Shown: one piece after another, positions 1 through 9,409 of the stretch
Position numbering within the stretch: position 1 is the stretch's first letter
Layout: each line of letters opens with the position of its first letter
Assembly: GCA_003013855.2 (NCBI GenBank)
Contig: ML058507.1
Location: forward strand, 1,178,001 to 1,242,000
Direction of reading: 5' to 3'
Source: Liriodendron chinense
Taxonomy: Eukaryota > Streptophyta > Magnoliopsida > Magnoliales > Magnoliaceae
DNA: 64,000 nucleotides
Translations under genes and position numbers: made by a program
Notes under the pieces: model-generated
What the model was told of the DNA's origin: nothing
Database searches by the model: none
Seen by the model: the letters and a program-made list of their open reading frames with translations, nothing else

Positions 1-545
1 CCACATGCTCAAATTTGGGTGTAAGGGATCGTAGTATTTTTTCGACCACCCGCACATCCTCAATCTTTTCACCATTTCTTTTCAAGTTGTTAACAATGAC
101 AAAATAATTTGAAATGAACTCACCTTCCTTCATGTGAGAGGTCTCGAACTCGGCTCTAAAGGTTTGGAGGCAAACCTTCTTCACACGATCAACTCCTTTG
201 AAGATGGGGCTAAGAATCTCCCATGCTTGCTTGCTTGTTGTCGGCTCAGCGATCCGTTCAAAGGTGGACTCATCCAACCCTTGATAGACAAGAAACAAAG
301 CCTTCTTGTCCTTCTTTCTTTTATCTTTGAGGACCATTCTTTGATCGGCGGTGTAAACGGCTTCTTGCTCCATAGTGGGTTTCTACATACACATCGGTAA
401 CGATCTCCCATAGATCTTGTGACCCAAACAATGCCTTCATTTGGATGCACCAATTCTCATAGTTGTCTTTTGACAACCTCGGAATTTGGGGCTGAATAGT
501 GGTGGCCATCTTCACTAGACTATGGAATTGGCACCTAGGACCGGT
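1..545 (-). pseudogene. Copia gag, N-terminal part (copy A), frameshifted
   Basis: This is the capsid-like Gag of a Ty1/Copia element, read on the minus strand from an ATG near 509 and running out of the window at base 1. The start (MATTIQPQIPRLSKDNYENW) and the stretch around 'LVYQGLD' match the UBN2-type gag of the complete copy at 52300-53275. An extra T near 377-379 (gtgggtttctac against gtgggttctac in copy B) shifts the frame about 45 codons in, so no full Gag could be made. Conversely, copy A keeps a CAA codon at about 165-167 where copy B has a TAA stop. The family assignment is safe; the protein is dead. Confidence 0.88.
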
Positions 546-558
546 GGCTCTGATACCA
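546..558 (-). other. Primer binding site (initiator tRNA-Met type), copy A
   Basis: Read on the minus strand the site is TGGTATCAGAGCC, complementary to the 3' end of plant initiator tRNA-Met. It lies 3 bases inside the LTR at 562. This is the usual Copia arrangement and fixes the element's direction as minus. Confidence 0.9.
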
Positions 559-561
559 CTT

Positions 562-922
562 TGTTGGCTTTACAAAGCCTTGGGAAAAAATTCAAACACC
601 AACCCAAGAAGGGAATAAAAGACTCTGTATTGAAAATAGCTTTCCAGCTAGATTTTGCTTGCTATGAATGTACAGCACCACACCCCTTTATATAGTGACC
701 GGCTACTATGTGAAATACCCTCATTCTAGAATAATCTATAGCACTAACAACCTTTAATCCATCCGTTTCTAAAGTATGAAAATCCACCAGCCACCACGTT
801 TGGAAATACAAATAGCCACACGTGAGGAAATGCCAACAGTCATGGCTTTCCAAATTTCAAGAAGATTCCAGAGGACTGCTGGACATGATCTGGACCGTCC
901 ATTTGGTTTGGACGTTCCAACA
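562..922 (-). repeat. Copia 5' LTR (copy A), TGTTGG...CCAACA
   Basis: This 361-bp LTR begins TGTTGG and ends CCAACA, and differs at only a few bases from 53322-53682. It carries a minus-strand TATA region (ctttatatagtgac on the plus strand, about 686-699). The bases after 922 are TTTTT followed by the same unique DNA as after 53682, so both copies descend from a single insertion event that was later duplicated. Confidence 0.93.
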
Positions 923-1080
923 TTTTTGCATTACTCAGGCAACATTTTTCCTGTTTTAGATGATTTATTGCGTATGCGTGGGTTGTTTTTAGCAAAAATC
1001 ATGTGTTGAATGTGCGTGAATAATGTTATTTACCCAACATGGCATCGTTTATGACTATTGACTCTTGTCACCACATGTAG

Positions 1081-1745
1081 GGTTTATCAACACATACAAA
1101 ATTAAAGAGGAGAAGCAAAAGCATACATGGGCAATTCAAATCATGGAAGAACTTGTTTCTAAATCTTCCTGGTGGGATTATGACACAGGTAATGTGACAT
1201 AATTTTTTTCATTTTGCTTCTTATAAGAATATATTAGCAGAAATTAGCAGAAAGTAATAAATATGAGAGAGAGAGATGGAGAGTGTTATATATATATATA
1301 TAGTGTGTGTGTGTGTGTGCGCGTGTGTGTGTGTGTGAAGTGATCACACAGGCAAGGTACACAGCTAGTGCTACCATACCATACTTTGTATTAACTGCTG
1401 CTTGTGTAAACCTCAGTACAATTAAATCGGTCCGGGGAGTCACCGATACTGATGGCAGCCAGAATGGGACTGTTGGAGATGGTGAAGTATATTCTCGACA
1501 CCTTTCCAATTGCAATTCGTGACGCCTATTATGGTAAGAGTCCACTACACTTGGCGGCGGAGAACAGGAGATACAAGGTCTTCATGTATCTATCAAAGTG
1601 GTACTATTCGGAATTTGCTTTTATGCTCTTTGATTATGGGTTTAATTCTCCGCTGCACCTAGCCGCGTCCCTAGATCCTGGAAGACAGCCATGGCGAACT
1701 TCGAGTGCAGTACTACAAATACAGTTGGAGTTAAAGTGGTACAAG
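1081..1745 (+). pseudogene. Ankyrin-repeat (ITN1/ACD6-like, PGG family) gene fragment, copy A
   Basis: Two exons can be read. Exon one (1081-1188) follows a 'gtag' acceptor, encodes a stretch containing KEEKQKHTWAIQIMEELV and ends in phase 1 at a GT donor (gtaatg). Exon two (1417-1745) follows 'cctcag', and the split codon joins in frame. It contains SPILMAARMGLLEMVKYIL, then the ankyrin signature SPLHLAAENR and a second SPLHLAAS, and ends in LELKWYK at a GT donor. This matches the plant ankyrin-PGG membrane proteins, where the next exon carries the PGG/transmembrane part. I see no such exon before 3283. Earlier exons would lie beyond the Copia insertion. The fragment is probably broken or only partly contained here; a native function cannot be judged. 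Confidence 0.8.
1261..1338 (+). repeat. Compound microsatellite in ankyrin-gene intron (GA, TA, GT)
   Basis: Short GA, TA and GT tracts lie side by side in the 228-bp intron 1189-1416. In copy B the same three tracts are all longer and the intron is 280 bp (53949-54228). The length difference is ordinary microsatellite slippage after duplication. Confidence 0.9.
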
Positions 1746-3283
1746 GTGTGATGATTCTCTCTCTCCCGCTCCTATGTCTTCATTTATTTTTTTATCCAAT
1801 GGTAGAATGCAGCTTAAGACCATTAATTAAATAATTGGAATTTTTACAGCATATATAATACCTCAGCTATTTGGATTTACCAAAATTGCCTCAAGGAAGA
1901 AAATTCCCCAGGGTGTGTTTTCTGAGGGAGGAAATTACATAAATGCCATCGTATATATTCATTCTTTAAAGAGCAAGACTAGGGCTGCACATCGATTCAA
2001 TTAATTCGATTTTGGATGAAATTGAAATTGAATTGATCTTAAATTTTCAAAATTGAAATTGAAATTGAATTGATCTTAATTTTGAAATTTCAAATTGAAA
2101 TTGATTGACCCAATTTTTTTGGAATTGAATTGTTGAATTTTTTATTCAATTCAATTTGATTTTTCACACATTGCAATTTGAAAACTTATAGGTTTTGCAG
2201 ATTTAGATTTTATAATACCTCAAATAGTAATATTAGTAGAAATACGTCTGAAAACATATGTATAATAACTAGTTCATACATGGAAATTAGAAAGATCGCA
2301 TTGATCCAAAAAATTTTAGGCCCGAAAAAATGTTTTTAATGGTTATTCATCACTCTTTCTCTTAGTATGGTCCACCCGAAATTTGATCTTTTTATAATTT
2401 TGGATCATGTCCTAAAATGAGACATAAAATTAAATGGATGTAATGGATATACAAAAAATACATCAAGGTAGGCCTCACACGGTAGGGGTAACACCCACTA
2501 AGTTGTTACCAATGTAACACTTAATTTACTCTTGGGCGAACTTAAAATTGCATACTAAGTTAGTACGCTTTTGTCATATTAAGTAAACCTAGTCAGGCCT
2601 ACTTTGAATGCATTTGGTTTACCACACTGTCCATTCGTTTTGTCTGCTCATTTTAGACGTTGAGCCCAAAATTGAAGCATATCCAAAACTTGGGTGGACC
2701 ATGCCATATAAAACAGTGGGAATAATGATTTCCACTGCTAAAACCTCCTTAGGGCTCACAGTGACTTTTATTTGTCATCCAACATGTTCATAAGATCAGG
2801 TAGACATGTTATGAATGAAAACACAAATATCAGCTTGATTAAAACTTTCGCAGCCTACAATAATTTTTCAATGGTAGAGGTTCAATTCACACGGTTTCTT
2901 GTGGTGTGTGCCACTTGAGCTTTGTATCGCTTCAATTTTAGGCTCGAGCCATAAAATTATCTTTTAAAGTGGATGAACGGAGTGGATAAAATGAATAAAT
3001 CACCATGGGCCCCACAAAGTTTACTTAGTACGCCAATCACATTGAGTTACTAAGTACGCAATCCGATTCATCTTGGACTCTTGGGTGGGCGCGGATATGG
3101 AAAATGGTGGTTTCAAAGCTCTGTGGCCCCCACCATGGTGTATGTGTTTTATCTAGGCCCTCCATCCATTTCCATCTGATTCTAAGACATGTATCCCAAA
3201 AATGAGACATTCAAATCTAAAGTGGACCACACCACAAGAAAACAAGTGGGGATTGACACTTATTGTTGAAAGCTTTTTGGGGC
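1746..3283. other. Non-coding DNA with dispersed plant repeat (copy A)
   Basis: I see no gene here. About 1980-2170 is AT-rich with many 'gaaattgaattgatctt'-like words. About 2590-3283 belongs to a dispersed repeat family recognised by 'gtggaccacaccac', 'tggatgaacggagtggat' and 'catgggccccacaaag'. Related stretches occur at 55420-56340 and 57280-58200. Short frames here are not conserved and look random. Confidence 0.75.
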
Positions 3284-3555
3284 AATCTTGAAACCATAGT
3301 TCGATTATAAACAAAAAAAGGGAAGGAATTCCAGATACACTGGAATAGTTGTCCAATCTACCGTTTATTTGTAATGTTACCTGGGATCCTTCTTAAATTA
3401 CCACCTACAAGCTAGGGGTAACAAAACGATACCACACCATTAGACTCTATATATAGAAAGATTAAAAATTTAAAAAATGTATTTAAGTATACATTTTCAC
3501 TTACCTGCCGTATCTATTTTGTGTGATACTATACAGATAAAGTAGGTATGGCAGG

Positions 3556-3557
<2 letters not shown>

Positions 3558-3609
<52 letters not shown>
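3558..3609 (+). repeat. (TA)n microsatellite
   Basis: About 26 TA units. It corresponds to the TA tract at about 56378-56423 in copy B, here inside the complement-only block. TA complements to AT, so the tract itself looks the same on both readings. Confidence 0.95.
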
Positions 3610-3612
<3 letters not shown>

Positions 3613-5482
3613 AAGTTAAATTAATTAGCTAAGTTAAGCTAAAAGCTAAGCTAAGGTAACTAGTTTTGACTTTTAACTTTAACTTAATTTAACTAGAACC
3701 TCTTGCTAAGTTAAGCTAAGTTAAACAAGCTAAGCTAAGCTAGCTATTTAACTAGTATTTAACTTAACACACGGCGGGATCGTTACTGAGGTCTTAACAT
3801 TCATCCTGCAACAGAACAGGCGAGGAATTTAGACTTCCAACCAATTTAGTAAAAAGCCTCGATCGACAACAGAACAGGCAAAGGCACGAAACATATCCCA
3901 CCCGGCCCGGAAAAACTCCCGAGAGGGGACTTCAGAACACAGACAAATGAATATTATTATTTTAAAAAAGAGAATTTTTTTTGCTTTTTTTTTTCATCCG
4001 ATTTAGTATTTTTTTATTTTTTATTATTTTTGTCGCATGTTTTGAGTTTTAGTAGATTTAAGTATATACCGGGTGACTACTACTAAGCTAACTGATACAA
4101 AAAAAAAGAAAATTGAAAAAAGGACACAAGTCATGAATATACAATGCCACCATTGTCCTGGTAACCTGCCGTGGGGAACTAGGTAAAGGTTCACTTATTT
4201 ATGCTTTTGTATACGATTTTAATATTGTTATGCTCAAAAAGAAAGAAAAGTTTTTATTAAAATACCACGGAAGTTATACTCAAAAAGAAAGGAAGGTTAT
4301 TATTAAAGTACCACGTAAAATTCGTCGACTAAAATGTCAACCGTATAGACCTTACTCACGCCTAGCAGACACAACTTTCGTGTTCTTTAAGGTCACGCCA
4401 GCGAAGAGCAAGCCGGTGCAGTAAAGGCAAAAGAGGTAGAGTGTTTTATAGGGCATAAACAGAGAAATCCATGTGACGCACGATGTATCGTGTAGAAAAT
4501 TACATACCTTGAAGTGGCGGGAAGTGGTATTGGAAACAGAATGTATGTGTGGCAGATAGTTAAAAAGGTTTATCTATATCTCGTACCAAGGTTTTTATTC
4601 CATGTAGGTTTAGAGTTCACCTGGTGTGGTTTTCTTTCATCAGTCCTAATGTGTTTGAAACCGACTTTGGAAGGAGCCCGGTTCGCACTCCGAAGTAGAT
4701 TGTAGATTGGTCAAGTATTCTGGTGGGTATGGGACCTACTTCCATGTTGTGTTTATAGACGAACTAGTCTCGGCAGACCCGGGATTCTTCAAAAGTTGCC
4801 ATCGTAGTTAAGGTGACAAAGGATACCACACAAGGTCAACTCGAAACTTAGATTGAATAAAAAACCAAATATAGGACTTTTCTAGACTTTTTAATATACC
4901 TGCCACACCTAGATTCTTTATTCAGTAGTACCCGACGCATTTAAAGGGTGGATTTCTTTAAGGCGAGATGGTCTTATCAACTTTCCACCTTGAAGACACC
5001 CCAGGTAGTACTACATACATAATCTAGGTGTGTCAGGTCAGTAAAACAAAGTATGGAAAATCAGTGCACCGACTTTTATTTAGGTGTGCTGCCATTTCTC
5101 ACCCTTTATTAGTGGATGGTAACTTTTGAAGAACAACATTATCTGTCGAGACTAGTTCGACTACAAACACCAAAGGGACTTAGTTCCATATTCACTGGAA
5201 TACTTCCCCAATCTACCGTTTATTTGGAGTTTCACCTGGCATCCTTCCAAAGTTGCAAAGCAAGTTAGGGTACGAAAGGCAACACACCTACACGAAGTAA
5301 AAAATAGAATACGAAATCTTATTAGACTTTTTTAACTACCTGCCAAGACTAGATTGTCTATAATATCCTACTCCGGGTCCCTTTAAGGTGCGACATTTTC
5401 ACCCCTCACATCGTGCGTTAGGTACGTACTCTCTCTTTTAGCCGACTAAAAAATCGACTGCAGTAACCGATACTGCACATGG

Positions 5483-5581
5483 TTACTCTTATCTGCCGTG
5501 ACTTAAAAAGACACATTACTCTTATCTGCCGTGACTTAAAAAGACACATTACTCTTATCTGCCGTGACTTAAAAAGACCCA
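5483..5581. repeat. 33-bp direct repeat, three units
   Basis: Units begin at 5483, 5516 and 5549 (ttactcttatctgccgtgac...). The parallel site in copy B (about 58291-58356) has only two units, written in the complementary letters. The extra unit shows that this block is not a simple text copy of the B locus. Confidence 0.92.
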
Positions 5582-5842
5582 AAAGTTGTGTCTGCTAGGA
5601 GTGAGTAGACCTTACAGGTAGCACCCACGGAAGGTATACTGGGTACGGAGTTACGTGGCATAAAGATTGCCTCTGTTAATATTAAATAAAAAAAGAAATA
5701 GTTGGCGTTTTCACCAATTAGATCATATAGGTCATCGTTCACCGAGATGTATATCCGCTGGGTGACATCTTTTAGGTTCGGTTGTATACTATTGTGGCAC
5801 GTAACTCTTTGTTTTGTTTTAAGTAACTCGACGCTTACGTGG

Positions 5843-7688
5843 AAGCCCCTGACTGACTATTGCTGAGACGGGCAGGTTGTGCCCCTGGTTTGCTGATGCT
5901 GCGTTAGGGAGATTGTCCCCTTGGTTAACTGAGATGGGCGAAATGTGCCCATGGTTAGAAATGGGTGCGAAGAATGAATTAACTGAAGGTGCCCCTTGCA
6001 TGATGATGGGCTCTGGGATCAAAATAGTTGAGGGTGCCCCTTACAGGATGAGAGGTTCGAACTCTAAACTAGAGTCGATGGCCCGGATAAACTGGAGAGG
6101 AGTCTCTTCTTGGTTGATGAAAGCTGGATAGGTAGGAGGTGCCCCTTGCATTGTAGAGACTGGATCAACTGGAGATGCCCCTTGCAGGATGAGGGGTTCT
6201 GAAACTGGACTAGTTAGGGGTGCCCCTTGCCATCCTTGATTAGGGAACTGTGAGTTCCATCTTGACTGTTGCTATTGCTGCGATTGTCCGTGCTGAAGGA
6301 GGAATAGTGCACCTTCGGTGGAGGCGACAAGATCATCTTCTTCCATTGGATGGGAGACGGGAACATTATCACTATCGCTTTTGTATCTGGTGGGCTCACC
6401 TTCCACTATCGGTTGTACTAGAGAGGCCTGCTGAGGCCACCAAGGGGAGATCATCCCAGCCCTTATTCCGGCTTCGACTTGTTCCCGGCGCGGATGAGGT
6501 GGGTAAAGTTGGTATACGGATATGAGACAAGGTATCCAGAGATACTTGAATTTGCCGAGTAATGGATCATGGAGATTTGCTCCTCATCATCGATGGGAAT
6601 CTTCATTCTAGCGGCCATGGCCCGCCATCGTCCAACGTAAGCTGACAATGTTTCTTCACTCCTTTGCCTGAGAGCTGCGAGGTCCGCTCTCCTGGGTGCT
6701 ATGTTAAGATTGTATGCGAACCTGTCGACGAAAGGCCTGGGAGAGCTGCTCCCAAGTACTGATGCGATGACAGTCCAATGATGTGTACCAGTCTAGGGGC
6801 ATCGTCTTTCAGGGACTTTTGAAACAGACGGATCACCGCTCCGTCGTTGCTTGGCCACAGCATCTAGCTCACCACAAAATGATCTCAAGTGGTCTATAAG
6901 ACACCCTGTCCCATCGTATCTTTTAAATTTTGGTACCTGAAAGCCTTGAGGTACCATTGCATCGGAAATGGACAAAGGTCCCTGAACTTAGTGGATGGAA
7001 GATCCACCCCTTGCTGCTTCTACAACTTTCTCTTCATCTCTCGCATCTGTTCTCGGAGTTGCTCTATTTCGGAGGGACCAGATGAAGGAGATCTTGCCCC
7101 TTGCCAAGACTGAGATGGCCCCCTTTCATAATAATTGGTGTCATTAATGCTCCTATAATTTCTGCTTGAAGGAGGTTGGGCCTGATAATTACTCCCATTA
7201 TAGGGACTTTGTTGGACTGGAGCTGAGAAGGGAGACTGCAAAGAAATCCCAGTCACAGGAGAATATTGAAATTGGTTGGAACTCCCATCAGGGAGAGGAT
7301 GTTGGAATTGGCTCGGAGTTCTGGTTGTGAGATGTGACTGAAAATGGCTCTCATTTACGGGAAGATACTGGAAGAAATACCCTGAGGTTGAGGGTTGTTC
7401 TAATTGAAGGCCCCTGTTAGGAGGGTATCGAAAGTCCTGAGCGACCCCTGGCGGTTGTGGTTGGGATGAACTAGAGGTTGGAAGAGATGGTGGTTGTTGT
7501 TGTTGTGCTAAAACAACCTGGGTGTTGACTGTTGAAACCTGGGCTTGCGTGAATCGAAGAAGCATTTCCTGCATCGCCTTCATGCTTTGTTGTAGCTCTT
7601 GGATGCCAGGAATTGGCATAGATTCTATCGGGTTTAACTGTGGAGACGAAGCCTCAGGTATTTCGAGGGTAGGGAAGGAGAGAGCCAT
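5843..7688 (-). pseudogene. Tat-type gag, decayed
   Basis: The Gag start lies at 7688 (MALSFPTLEIPEASS...). It is followed by a Q- and P-rich region to about 7020. Then comes the retrotransposon gag domain: 6793-6975 contains PKFKRYDGTGCLIDHLRSFC, and 6463-6648 contains YVGRWRAMAARM and later SGYLVSYPY. The part from 5843 to about 6240 has repeated plus-strand 'ggtgccccttgca' words, which translate on the minus strand as QGAP-like motifs, probably a degenerate spacer. Several stops and frame changes separate these pieces. The motif order matches Tat gag; protease and later domains are absent. Confidence 0.8.
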
Positions 7689-7905
7689 GTCGGTTTTGTA
7701 TTGGACGTGGCAGGGTGATTTGGTTTGGAGGAGTAATGGTAGGGAAGTATGCTATACTCTTTTTTTTTTGGGGGTTTTGGGATTTTCTATTTTTTTTTGT
7801 TTTGGATAGAATGCTATGCAGATGAGATTGTATGAGGACTAATGACTTTCAAGTATAGGAGGGATTCCATTTTTCAAGCTGGATCACGACTAGTGGGACT
7901 AGCTT

Positions 7906-7924
7906 ATCCCCAGCAGAGTCACCA
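7906..7924 (-). other. Primer binding site of Tat element 1
   Basis: On the minus strand it reads TGGTGACTCTGCTGGGGAT, three bases inside the LTR end at 7928. The same site, with two base changes (TAGCGACTC...), serves the element at 22860-40994. It resembles the tRNA-Arg-type sites of Ogre/Tat elements; the exact tRNA is my inference. Confidence 0.82.
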
Positions 7925-8378
7925 TTCTGTGGACCTTCTCCGTTTCCGCGCTCCCACACGACGTTCTCGTCCCTTTCCTTTCGGGAAAAGATGGAGAGGA
8001 TGCATGAGTGCGAATCACCGTTTATGCCACTGGCATGCCTCGTTCTCGAGGGCTTTGTTTGGTAGTCGTGTTTAAGCTGGATGTGTTTAAATGAGTTTAT
8101 ATAAGACCAGAGTCGCCACTAGCCAGTTACTTCGAATCTACAGTCGGCTAGACTCTGTAGAAACGTTAGAGAAGGGGATCCGAAGATTCCTTCCTCTAAA
8201 ATGACTCCTTTTGATCTGCGGCCAGAGATTCGAGATAAGGGATCACGGTTACATGGTGGGAAGAGGTTAAGCACCCCACACGCTGCCCGTACCGAAGTAC
8301 GGTCTCTACTTCACAGAATCGAACTAACACTTGAAAGTCTGTCTTAATCCTCATATATTCTCATAGATGACATAATGC

Positions 8379-8672
8379 ATGAATGCAGGTCTGAACAGTA
8401 AGAGTTTCTGATGGGCAGGTTCCACTAACAGGCAAGCCCAGAGCATACGCTCGAACTGACAGGTGCTTTATGCGAGATGATGCATGCTATGTGTTTGAAT
8501 GATCAAAGTGCTTGTAGTGATATGTACATGAATGCAGGTCTGAACAGTAAGAGTTTCTGATGGTCAAGTTCCATTAACAGGCAAGCCCAGAGCATACGCT
8601 CGAACTGACAGGTGCTTTATGCGAGATGCATGCAGTGTGTTTGAATAATCAAAGTGCTCGCAGTGAAGCAGG
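8379..8672 (+). repeat. 149-bp tandem duplication inside the Tat LTR
   Basis: Two units begin at 8379 and 8528 (atgaatgcaggtctgaacag) and both contain 'agcccagagcatacgctcga'. They differ at a handful of bases. Confidence 0.93.
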
Positions 8673-9112
8673 GGGGTTGGAAGAAAAGTAAATGTTGCAC
8701 TTATGCTAGATGCAAATGAGATGATGTTGGTAAAAGAGTAGCTGGATGGACGGATGTGTCGCAAGGGTTGGCTTCGAGTGGCTGGATCAAGACTTGGATG
8801 GCTTGGGAGACTTGGACCAGTGGTCAGGCTGGGCTGGACCAGGGCTAGGATCTTCTCACTCGGGCTCTCCTTGGTGGAAAAATGGGCTAAAGGGTGGAGA
8901 AGGAAACTCAGAACGGACGAGCTCTCTCTGGGCTGGATTGTGTGTCAAAATGAGAAGGGGAGGGGGGTATTTATAGCAGCGGGCAGTGGCAGAACCCGTA
9001 AATATTTTTGGGCGGCCCGCTGTGGGCCACCCGTATGGTCATTCCTCGATTTCCAACGCGCGGTACGGTCGTTTCTCGGGGCTGCTGTTTTGACTCGGTG
9101 TTTTGACTCGAC

Positions 9113-9200
9113 TGGTTGACTCAGCGGGTTGACTCAACGGGTTAACTCAGCGGGTTAACTCAGCGGGTTGACTCAGTGGGTTGACTCAGTGAGTTTGACT
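9113..9200 (+). repeat. 13-bp minisatellite, about six units
   Basis: The unit is gggttgactcagc, with single-base variants (gggttaactcagc, gggttgactcagt). It lies upstream of the TATA box in the LTR's own direction, so it may be part of the LTR's U3 enhancer region (inference). Confidence 0.92.
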
Positions 9201-9409
9201 TTTTAAGGATTTTTTTACTGTCTTTTCTTATGGGGGTTTTTTAGGCTGATGCTTAGGAGTGGGTTGACTGGGTTCAGGCTTAAGTCGGGCTATGGATTGG
9301 GGCTTACAAGGGTGAGTTTGGCTGAGTTTGGACTTGGGATTTGGGGGTATGGTCCTCCATTCATCCAGCTATCTCTACCAACAGTGTAGTCGAAGGTGGG
9401 GTGTCTACA

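Larger units (their letters stand above)
1..5842. repeat. Segmental duplicate, copy A (partner 52762-58615)
   Basis: Base 1 corresponds to base 52762. The two copies run in parallel, with only scattered substitutions, small indels and microsatellite length changes, up to 3283/56101. The match continues to 5842/58615, but there copy A is written as the plain complement of copy B (see the separate entry). The duplicate covers the gag end and 5' LTR of a Copia element, its TTTTT flank, two ankyrin-gene exons and non-coding DNA. The left edge lies outside the window. By eye the copies differ at about one to two bases per hundred. They could be a true duplication with a spacing of about 52.8 kb, or two haplotypes placed in tandem by an assembler. 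Sequence alone does not decide. Confidence 0.93.
3284..5842. other. Complement-without-reversal block (aberrant text of copy A)
   Basis: Read left to right, each base here is the Watson-Crick complement of the base at the parallel position in 56102-58615. For example, 3782-3801 reads gttactgaggtcttaacatt and 56594-56613 reads caatgactccagaattgtaa. The relation runs for about 2.5 kb, with scattered mostly transition differences, a different TA-tract length, and three against two copies of a 33-bp repeat. An inversion would give the reverse complement, which this is not. Copy B is the sensible orientation, because its dispersed repeats continue in phase from the normal sequence on its left. Any reading frame or site called inside this block is meaningless until the block is corrected. 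Confidence 0.95.
5843..9409 (-). mobile_element. Tat-type Ty3/Gypsy element 1, truncated (5' LTR, PBS, gag)
   Basis: Read on the minus strand this is a 1.48-kb LTR, a primer binding site, then a decayed gag that stops abruptly at 5843, where the complement-only block begins. No pol is present. PBS, LTR promoter and gag resemble the large element at 22860-40994, which places it in the Tat lineage. The left break coincides exactly with the end of the aberrant block and may be an assembly join and not a biological deletion. Confidence 0.82.
7928..9409 (-). repeat. 5' LTR of Tat element 1 (TGTAGACA...TCCACA)
   Basis: The 1482-bp LTR begins TGTAGACACC and ends GGTCCACA on the minus strand. A minus-strand TATA box (TATAAATACCCCCC) lies near 8964-8979. 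It holds a 149-bp tandem duplication and a 13-bp minisatellite (separate entries). The partner 3' LTR is not in the window, so no target duplication can be checked. Confidence 0.82.

Noticed and set aside
776..1009. 77-codon plus-strand frame
   Set aside because: It runs across the antisense Copia LTR into flanking DNA; no conserved domain.
4230..4424. A 64-codon lysine-rich frame
   Set aside because: It lies inside the complement-only block, so its reading is an artefact of the letters and not of the real strand.
3284..5842. Ordinary inversion or mirror repeat
   Set aside because: Reading 56102-58615 backwards, or as its reverse complement, does not give this block; only plain complementing in the same direction does.
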